Shown here: one piece after another, positions 1-7,400 of the stretch
Position numbering within the stretch: position 1 is the stretch's first letter
Layout: each line of letters opens with the position of its first letter
Assembly: GCA_031269415.1 (NCBI GenBank)
Contig: JAISZF010000274.1
Location: 1 to 31,472, forward strand
Length of the DNA: 31,472 nucleotides
Reading direction: 5' to 3'
Source: Clostridiales bacterium
GTDB taxonomy: Bacteria; Bacillota; Clostridia; Lachnospirales; WQUN01
Translations under genes and position numbers: made by a program
The notes under the pieces: model-generated
Databases searched by the model: none
Told to the model about the DNA's origin: nothing
Seen by the model: only the letters and a program-made list of their open reading frames with translations

Positions 1-540
1 TTATTGATGAATGGGATTGCATATTTCGTGAGTATAAATCTGACGTCAATTCGCAAAAGATTTACTTGGACTTTTTAAGAACGTTCTTAAAGGACAGAGA
101 GTATATCGCCTTGACTTATATGACCGGTATACTTCCTATTAAAAAATATGGCACGAATTCAGCGCTTAATATGTTTAATGAGTATTCGATGACAGATCCT
201 TCTCCTATGGCGCGTTTCACCGGATTTACATCTGATGAGGTAAAGAATCTTTACCTGGAATATCAAATAGATTCAGACGAAATGGCTTATTGGTATGACG
301 GTTATCGCTTACCGGGAGAAACGTCCGTCTATAATCCGCGATCTGTAGTGGCGGCGTTATCGCGTCGGAGCTTTGGAAACTATTGGACCAGAACAGAAAC
401 CTGTGAGGCTTTGAGAATATACATCGAATTGAATATCGACGGTTTGAAGGACGAAATACCTATAACTCGGAGGCCGCGTTATCATACACGATCGCTCTAG
501 CGTTTTACAGCGCGAGACAGTATTATACCATCGTTACATC
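1..540 (+). pseudogene. Remnant of an AAA-ATPase-like / PD-(D/E)XK nuclease family gene (5' end outside window)
   Basis: The reading frame is open from base 3 and starts inside the gene: it begins with a Walker B-like IDEWDCIFRE and runs through YMTGILPIKKYGT and the YWYDGY block. These are typical of the AAA-ATPase-like (PF09820) proteins that usually end in a DUF1703 / PD-(D/E)XK nuclease-like domain. Around base 460 the frame breaks. From 464 a second frame reads NSEAALSYTIALAFYSARQY, which matches the conserved C-terminal block of the same family, so roughly the middle-to-late part of the protein is missing and the frame is shifted. After about 540 the homology stops. Intact members are around 500-plus residues; here only about 155 plus 25 residues survive. 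Cellular role of the family is poorly known. The family and the decay are clear; the exact deletion size is not. Confidence 0.8.
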
Positions 541-568
541 CGGATACGCGAAAAGCCAAAATAAAAAG

Positions 569-600
569 CCGTGAACAGTCAACCCGTTCACGGTTTTTTT
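569..600. terminator. Bidirectional intrinsic terminator
   Basis: An 8-bp perfect inverted repeat (569-576 CCGTGAAC, 586-593 GTTCACGG) with a 9-base loop is followed by seven T on the plus strand (594-600). On the minus strand the same stem is followed by an equivalent T-rich run (complement of AAATAAAAA at 560-568). It lies between the plus-strand remnant and the convergent minus-strand ThuA-like gene, so it can end transcripts from both sides. Confidence 0.85.
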
Positions 601-618
601 GACGCTTGCGCAAAACAG

Positions 619-1272
619 TCAGCGGCGCGCGCACCAATCAACAGCGTTCCTCAGCAGCTTTACATATTCGGGATTAAGCAGAGTGTTCTCCCTGTGGCCG
701 GGAGTGACGCCGCATACCCTGCCCTCGCCGTATTCGTGCGCCCACAGCGCTATGTTCGTCGCCTGCCGCGACGTTGAGTACCCAAGTATGTCCGTTTGAT
801 CCGTCAAGACCTTGACAACGTAGTGCTCGTCGTCCGTTTCAAAAGGGCTCACGCCGTCCGTTATGGGGTGTCCGGGACGCGGCGCGAATTTAACCGGACA
901 AGCGGGCGGATGGGTAATGAATATGCCGCGCAGCAATTCGGTATAAACCGGGCTGCTTTCGGGCACATTTGCCATACCGCAGTGTACGGCCAGATAACCG
1001 GCGCCTTTTTTTACGGCGTTGAGAAGAGCGGCGGATATCCGATCGTCATACCAGTTCGGCGTTTGGGTTTGCGTGTTCGCGACGCCGTCTTTAAAATTGA
1101 CGATAATACCCGGCAACTTGCCAGACTCCAATCTTGCGCGCAACTCCTCAGGCGCTTCAAATATTTCCGCGGAGAACATATCGTCCGGTAGAATCAGCGG
1201 CAGCACAGGTGTAATAGTTTCTCTTGGATGCCAGTAGTCGTCTATCAAGATATACGCTAATGTTAAGTGCAT
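619..1272 (-). CDS. ThuA-like domain protein
   Basis: A 217-residue soluble protein with the ThuA fold (PF06283, a class I glutamine-amidotransferase-like fold). Visible family blocks are the N-terminal AYILIDDYWHP strand, the central GAGYLAVHCGMAN block (around residue 91), the HPITDGVSPF block, DDEHYVVKV, and the C-terminal WAHEYGEGRVCGVTPGHRE. ThuA proteins are linked to trehalose or sugar utilisation in rhizobia, but the biochemical activity of most members is unknown, so no substrate is assigned. The start is ATG with AGAAGGGA at 1281-1288, which overlaps the end of hemW. Only 15 bases separate it from hemW, so it is probably the last gene of the lepA-hemW operon, ended by the terminator at 569-600. 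Family assignment is good; function is open. Confidence 0.85.
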   Translation of the reverse strand: MHLTLAYILIDDYWHPRETITPVLPLILPDDMFSAEIFEAPEELRARLESGKLPGIIVNFKDGVANTQTQTPNWYDDRISAALLNAVKKGAGYLAVHCGMANVPESSPVYTELLRGIFITHPPACPVKFAPRPGHPITDGVSPFETDDEHYVVKVLTDQTDILGYSTSRQATNIALWAHEYGEGRVCGVTPGHRENTLLNPEYVKLLRNAVDWCARR

Positions 1273-1287
1273 TTGGATTATCCCTTC

Positions 1288-2420
1288 TCAGCATAATAAG
1301 AACTCAGTAAAAACATAATTGGATACGTCTCTGCCCCGCACGGTCAGAAACACCCTGTTTCCGGCTTGTTCCATCAAGCCCAGTCTTTTCATTTTGTCAA
1401 CCGCTTTCCCGTAAATTTCAAACAAGCCAACTCCATGCGCGCGGCGGAATGTTTCCTCATCCACACCCTCATTAAGCCGCAGACCCAGAAACATCGTTTC
1501 CTCCATGGCTTCTTTTTCTGATACCCGCTTGACTTGCTCGCGGGGATTTATTTGTTCAGCGATACTCATATATTTATCTAAGCTTGAGGTATTACACCAT
1601 CGCGTATTATCATAAAAACTGTGGCTGTCCGTCCCGAAGCCTATATATGGATCACGCTTCCAATACTTGATATTATGCCTGCATTCGCGGCCATCCAGCG
1701 CGTAGTTTGAGATCTCATACTGACGATACCCGTATGCCCCCAATATCTCCGTAACGGCGTAATACATGCGGCGCTCCTCATCCTCGCTTGGCAGCGGCGG
1801 CTTGCCTTCGTTATAAAGGCGGCTGAACGCCGTCCCTTCCTCAATAATCAGGCTGTACGCCGAGATGTGCGCGGGTTTCAGGCTCGAGGTTAGACGAAGG
1901 GTTTCCGCCCAATCCTCCATAGACTGCTCGGGCAGCCCAAAGATCAGGTCCAAGTTTATGTTGTCAAACCCGGCGCGGACGGCGGCCTCATAGGCGCGCG
2001 AAATATCCTCAGCGCAATGGATCCGTCCCAGACGTTTCAATAAATCATCCTGCCAGGCCTGAGCGCCAATGCTTATTCGATTAAAACCCGCCCCGCGCAG
2101 TATACGGAGCGACTCCCCGTCAACGGACCGGGATTGGCTTCAACGGTTATCTCCGCGTCCGGAACCACATTATATTGAAAGACACGCGCCAATATCTCAG
2201 CAAGATATTCGGGCGGCATTACCGTTGGCGTGCCCCCGCCAAAGAATACGCTGTCTATCTCCGACTCCGCCAATTCCGTTGAATGATCTATCTCATAAAG
2301 AACAGCGTTCTTATACGCCTCAAAGAACCCGTTTTGTCCGGCGCGCGAAGGGAAATCGCAATACAGGCATTTTCTCCGGCAGAATGGGATATGGATATAT
2401 ACCCCCTTTCTATTCATCAT
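1288..2420 (-). pseudogene. hemW: HemW (radical SAM heme chaperone), interrupted by a one-base frameshift
   Basis: HemW is a radical SAM family protein that binds heme and hands it to respiratory enzymes; older annotations call it oxygen-independent coproporphyrinogen oxidase. The N-terminal part has the iron-sulfur motif with Cys14, Cys18 and Cys21 (PFCRRKCLYCDF), VFFGGGTPT and the VEANPG block. Right after VEANPG the frame ends in unrelated residues, while the correct continuation (ESLRILRGAGFNRISIGAQ, then RLGRIHCAEDI) lies in another frame. Inserting one base near 2124-2128 joins the two into one protein of about 377 residues, the usual HemW length. The C-terminal HemN_C domain is intact (YIGFGTDSHSF, EETMFLGLRL). 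The start overlaps the lepA stop by 11 bases, so it is translationally coupled to lepA. The break may be a real mutation or a base-calling error. Confidence 0.9.
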
Positions 2421-4221
2421 CCAACTTCAACACGCTCATAAACGCGGCTTGCGGCACCTCCACGCTGCCAATCTGCCTCATGCGTTTTTTGCCCTCTTTT
2501 TGTTTTTCCAGAAGTTTCTTCTTCCGGGTAATATCCCCGCCGTAGCATTTGGCCAAGACGTCTTTTCGCATGGCGCTGACTGTTTCGCGGGCGATAATCT
2601 TACTGCCGATACACGCCTGAATAGGGATCTCAAACAGATGCCTGGGTATCTCCTTTTTCAATTTTTCCGCGATCTTGCGCCCGCGTTCATACGCGCTCGA
2701 TGAATGCACCACAAACGACAGCGCGTCAACCGTTTCATGATTTACCAGAATATCCAGCTTGGTCAGCTCCGATTCCTTATACCCCTTCAACTCGTAATCA
2801 AACGAAGCGTACCCCCTGCTGCGCGATTTCAGCGTGTCAAAGAAGTCGTAGATAATCTCGTTCAGCGGCAGTTCGTATTTCAGCACGGCTCTGGTCTGCT
2901 CCACATATTCCATGCTCAGGTACTCGCCCCTGCGCTGCTGACAGAGTTCCATTATCGGCCCGATGTATTCCGTGGGCAGAATTATATCCGCCGTAACGAT
3001 AGGCTCTTCCATTTTTGAGATCCTGGCCGGGTCGGGCATGTCCGTCGGGTTGGAGAGTTCAATCACGCCGCCGTCCGTCAGATAAATACGGTATATAACG
3101 CTGGGCGCGGTCGTCACCAGATCCAGGTTGTACTCTCGCTCCAGGCGTTCCTGAATAATCTCCAGATGCAGCAGTCCCAAGAATCCGCAGCGGAACCCGA
3201 AACCCAGCGCGGTCGAATTCTCCGGCTCGAAACTTAAAGCCGCGTCATTCAGTTTCAGCTTCTCAAGGGCGTCGCGCAGATCAGGGTACTTCGCGCCGTC
3301 CGCGGGAAAAATTCCGCAGTAAACCATCGGGTTTACCGCTTTATAACCCGGCAGCGGCGATGCGGCGGGGTTGTCCGCCTCTGTCACCGTATCGCCGATT
3401 CGGGTGTCCGCCACGTTTTTGATGCTGGCCGTCATGTAGCCCACGTCGCCGGCTCGCAATTCCTCGCACGGCAAGAACGTGCCCGGCCCGAAAAAACCGA
3501 CCTCGACCACCTCGAACCGCTTATTCGTCGCCATAAACAGGGCGTTCACGCCTTTTCTAATCACGCCGTCCCTGATTCTCATGAAAACGATGACGCCTTT
3601 ATAAGAATCATACACGCTGTCAAAGATCATAGCCGTTAGCGGCCCGTCTTCATTGCCCGCCGGCGCGGGTATGACGGAGATTATTCTGTCAAACACCGCG
3701 CCGATATTGATGTCCGCCTTGGCGGAGATCCTGGGCGCGTCCTGTGAGGGAAGGCCGATCATGTCCTCTATTTCCCTGACCGCCTCTTCCGGGTCAGCGC
3801 CGGGCAGATCTATCTTGTTAATCACCGGCACAATCTCTAAATTATGCTCCAGCGCCAGATACACGTTAGCCAGAGTCTGAGCCTCAACACCCTGGGCTGC
3901 GTCCACCACCAGCACCGCGCCTTCGCACGCGGCCAGGCTGCGGGATACTTCGTAATTGAAGTCCACATGTCCGGGGGTATCTATCAGGTTCAGAATATAT
4001 TCTCCGCCGGATTCGGTCTTATGCACCAAGCGTACAGCCTGCGCCTTTATCGTAATGCCGCGCTCCCGTTCCAGATCCATGGTGTCCAAAACCTGCTCCT
4101 GCATCTCGCGCTGCGTCAGAAGACCGGATTTTTCTATCAGCCTGTCCGCGAGTGTGGATTTTCCGTGATCTATATGCGCTATGATACAAAAATTTCTGAT
4201 TTTGCTTTGATCGTGTGCCAT
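2410..4221 (-). CDS. lepA: Elongation factor 4 (LepA)
   Basis: LepA/EF4 is a translational GTPase that binds the ribosome in a manner like EF-G and affects initiation, ribosome assembly and back-translocation under stress. The 603-residue protein has the full family length. Visible GTPase motifs are G1 AHIDHGKST (residues 15-23), DTPGH (G3) and NKIDLPGADPE (G4). The LepA-specific C-terminal part is present, with GFGFRCGFLGLLHLEI and YGGDITRKKKLLEKQKEGKK, where EF-G has domain IV instead. Start ATG is preceded by GGAGGAATTC at ideal spacing and by a good promoter at 4256-4284. It is the first gene of lepA-hemW-ThuA. No unusual feature was seen. Confidence 0.98.
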   Translation of the reverse strand: MAHDQSKIRNFCIIAHIDHGKSTLADRLIEKSGLLTQREMQEQVLDTMDLERERGITIKAQAVRLVHKTESGGEYILNLIDTPGHVDFNYEVSRSLAACEGAVLVVDAAQGVEAQTLANVYLALEHNLEIVPVINKIDLPGADPEEAVREIEDMIGLPSQDAPRISAKADINIGAVFDRIISVIPAPAGNEDGPLTAMIFDSVYDSYKGVIVFMRIRDGVIRKGVNALFMATNKRFEVVEVGFFGPGTFLPCEELRAGDVGYMTASIKNVADTRIGDTVTEADNPAASPLPGYKAVNPMVYCGIFPADGAKYPDLRDALEKLKLNDAALSFEPENSTALGFGFRCGFLGLLHLEIIQERLEREYNLDLVTTAPSVIYRIYLTDGGVIELSNPTDMPDPARISKMEEPIVTADIILPTEYIGPIMELCQQRRGEYLSMEYVEQTRAVLKYELPLNEIIYDFFDTLKSRSRGYASFDYELKGYKESELTKLDILVNHETVDALSFVVHSSSAYERGRKIAEKLKKEIPRHLFEIPIQACIGSKIIARETVSAMRKDVLAKCYGGDITRKKKLLEKQKEGKKRMRQIGSVEVPQAAFMSVLKLDDE

Positions 4222-4255
4222 GAATTCCTCCGAATACGCGCAATGAATTTGCTAA

Positions 4256-4284
4256 AGTATACCACGCACGGTTTTCAGTCTCAA
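4256..4284 (-). promoter_or_regulatory. Sigma-A-type promoter of lepA-hemW-ThuA operon
   Basis: Read on the minus strand: TTGAGA (4279-4284), a 17-base spacer, then TATACT (4256-4261). Both boxes are five of six to consensus. The -10 box is 34 bases upstream of the lepA ATG, and the RBS lies between. Confidence 0.8.
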
Positions 4285-4388
4285 GTGCTGAATTTCATGA
4301 GGTAAAAAATGTCGCAATATAAATAATTATACAAGATATTAATAATTATTTATTCTTTCCTCGTCGACGCGAATGCCTTATTATGTAT

Positions 4389-4418
4389 TTGTCCGATCTT
4401 CTATAAGAGCATTATAAT
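4389..4418 (+). promoter_or_regulatory. Probable promoter of the pullulanase gene
   Basis: TTGTCC (4389-4394), an 18-base spacer and a perfect TATAAT (4413-4418). The surrounding 4300-4420 stretch is very AT-rich compared with the coding DNA. The predicted transcript would start near 4425 with a leader of about 50 bases. No clear catabolite-repression (cre) site was recognised here. Confidence 0.6.
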
Positions 4419-4460
4419 AATTTTGTTATTAATGCATATAGGAGGCGGCCATTTATCCAT

Positions 4461-4467
4461 AAGGAGG
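4461..4467 (+). promoter_or_regulatory. Ribosome binding site that fixes the pullulanase start
   Basis: AAGGAGG sits six bases before ATG 4474. That ATG opens directly into a classical signal peptide, so earlier in-frame starts (TTG at 4423 and the ATG codons after it) are not used. A second AGGAGG-like run at 4440-4445 has no convincing start behind it. Confidence 0.8.
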
Positions 4468-4473
4468 CAAAAC

Positions 4474-7400
4474 ATGAAAAACAAGTTTTTGGCGCTGCTG
4501 TTGGCTTTGAGTGTGCTGTTGACGCTCTTCACGCCGGTTTACGCGGAATCAGGCGAATATCCCCTGATTAATGGCAGCGAGGTCTCATTCCTGTACCAGG
4601 GCGACGGCGGCGAAACCGACGGGGTATACTTGGCGGGCAGCTTTACCTCATGGGCGGACGACGCTATAAAAATGGCGAAGGACGACGACAATCGCTATAC
4701 GCATACGCTGACCCTTCCCGACGGTACATATGAATACAAATTTATTATACGGCGGGCGGGCGAGGATCAATGGATCCAAGATCCGCTCAACCCAATCCTG
4801 ATAGGCGATAATTCCACTTTTAGGGTGGGCGATCCGCCGATCGAGAGTCCGATCGTACAAGCAGATGGAACGGTCGTGTTTTATGTTCGAAGCGACGCCG
4901 AAATAGTAAACGTCGTCGGCGCGTTAGGTTCTTATAACAACTGGGATCCGGCGAACGGCGTCGCCATGGAGAAAGACGCCGACGGCGTATTCACCGCGAC
5001 AATCACCCTGCCGCCCGGCGAATATGAATACAAATATATCGAAGGCTTTGATTGGGACGCGAAGAATTATATAGATCCGGGCAATCCCAACGTCAGGAAC
5101 AATAATTCACTTCTGATTGTCCCGGAGAATCCGGACTCGACGCCAACCGTCACCCCAACGCCGCCGGCTGATTCCTCGACTTTGCTGGTGCGTTACCGGC
5201 GGGTTGACGGCGATTACGACGGCTGGGATCTCTGGTGCTGGCCAAGCAAACCCAACGCCGGGGGAACCGCTTTCCCGTTCGGCGAGCCGGACTCCGACGG
5301 CTTTGTTACAGCCGACGTCTCCTTCCCGGGTGAAGTAGAGGAATTCGGCTTTATTGTACGCTACGGCGGAGACGCTTGGACGGCGAAGGACGGCGAAAGC
5401 GACCGATTCACATCCGTGAGCGCAATTTGGCTGCTCGAGGGCGACGCGACCGTCTACACAAGCAAACCCGCTGATTCCGACGCTCTGCCGATAACCTACG
5501 CGGTCGCGGACTCGGACAATCAGGTAAAGATTTCCCTGCCATCCGCGCCCGACGATTATTCGACCTTCGCCGTATATTTGGATGGCGTAAAACTGGCCGG
5601 CGAATCGACGCAAGGCGCGAGTGACCGGGAGGTTATCGTCAGCCTGACCAATGCCATCGCCGACGTCTCAAAACTCTGCGTCGCGCGCGATGAGAACGGC
5701 AAGTTTACCGACAGGGTCGTCGTTATGCGGAGTATTTTGGACAAATACTATTACAGCGGAGACGACCTTGGCTTAACGTACGCGCAAAGCGAGAGCGGCT
5801 TTAAAGTTTGGGCGCCCACCGCCGCGAACGTCTCCATCGCGCTATACGACCACCACGGTGATTACAGCGCCATCGGCACGGTCGCCCATCACGAGACCGA
5901 CGAGCTCTTTCCCATGACGAAAGACGGGGTCGGTGTATGGAGCGGCGGCGTCAGCGGCGACTTGGCCGGCAAGTACTACATGTACAAGATAGAATTCGCG
6001 GACGGCGTCGTGAATTACGCCGTTGATCCATACGCCAGAGCTGTTTCCGCCAACGGGCAGCGAACCGCGATTTTGAATTTAACCTCGGCGAACCCTGAAA
6101 ACTGGGCGCCGGATTCGAAGCCGTCTTTCACGAACCCGCAGGACGCCGTGATTTATGAACTGCACGTACGGGATTTCTCCATGAACCCGGATTCGGGCAT
6201 GGAAAACAAGGGAAAATATTTGGCTTTCACGGAGAAGGGCGCCGTAAACGAGGTCGGAACTCCGACGGGACTGGATCATATCAAGGATTTAGGCGTAACG
6301 CACGTTCATCTGAATCCGGTTTATGATTTCGCCACGATCAACGAGATCGGTGATTTGTCCTACGGCGCGGAAAATTCTTTTAATTGGGGCTACGATCCTC
6401 AGAATTACAACGTACCGGAGGGCTCTTATTCCACCGACCCGCAAAACCCCTCCGCTAGGATCACTGAATTCAAGCAAATGGTTCAAGCGATGCACGACGA
6501 GGGCATACGCGTGGTCATGGACGTGGTGTACAATCATACATACGCGACGTCCGGCGGGCCTTTTGACCCAATCGTGCCGGGATACTACTACAGAACAACG
6601 GATACGGGCGTGTACTCGAACGGAACCGGCTGCGGCAACGAAGTAGCGACAGAGCGTCCGATGGTGCGCAAGTATATCAGGGACTCTGTATTGTATTGGG
6701 CAAAGGAATACAATATTGACGGGTTCCGTTTTGACCTGATGGCTTTAATCGACACCCCTACCATGCGGCAGATTGTTTCGGAAGTTCATTCGGTAGTGGA
6801 TCCGTCGATTCTGATATACGGCGAGCCATGGCAGGCCGGCGGTTCAGTTCTGGCGGCCAACCTTCAGACTTTGAAGGGAACGCAAAAAGACGAGGATTTC
6901 TCTGTATTCAACGATCAAATCCGCACGGCCATAAAGGGCGGCAGCGACAACGCCACCAAAGGATTCGCGACGGGTGAGCTGGCGATGGAAGAAGCGATCG
7001 TCAAAGGCGTTCAGGGTTCCGTCAACGACTTCACCAATAACGCGCGGGAGACCATTAATTACGTGACTGCGCACGATAACCTGAACTTATGGGATAAAAT
7101 CGCGACTTCACTGGGTTCTTCCAGCCTTTCGGCCGAGCCGTATGACGGGCTGATTGATCCTTCCGTACCCCTCTTCGACAATCCGGCGGTGAAGTCTGTG
7201 CTGCTTGCCAATGGAATTGTGCTGACCGCGCAAGGCATCCCGTTCTTCCAGGCGGGCGATGAAATACTGCGCTCCAAGTTCGGGGATTACAACAGTTATA
7301 AGAGCCCGGACACAATAAACACGATACGCTGGGAAAACGCTTCGGCGTATCAGGAAGTTTCGGAGTATTACGCCGGCTTGATTGAGTTAAGAAAACAGCA

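Noticed and set aside
2110..2135. Programmed ribosomal frameshift in hemW
   Set aside because: No slippery heptamer or downstream pseudoknot is evident, and HemW is not known to use frameshifting; a base loss explains the data better.
1288..2420. HemN, the true oxygen-independent coproporphyrinogen III oxidase
   Set aside because: The Cys motif is CxxxCxxCDF without HemN's following Cys, the length is about 377 residues, and the gene is coupled to lepA, all typical of HemW.
4423..4473. Upstream start for the pullulanase at TTG 4423
   Set aside because: The first 17 codons lie between the promoter and the strong AAGGAGG site and would put unrelated residues before the signal peptide.
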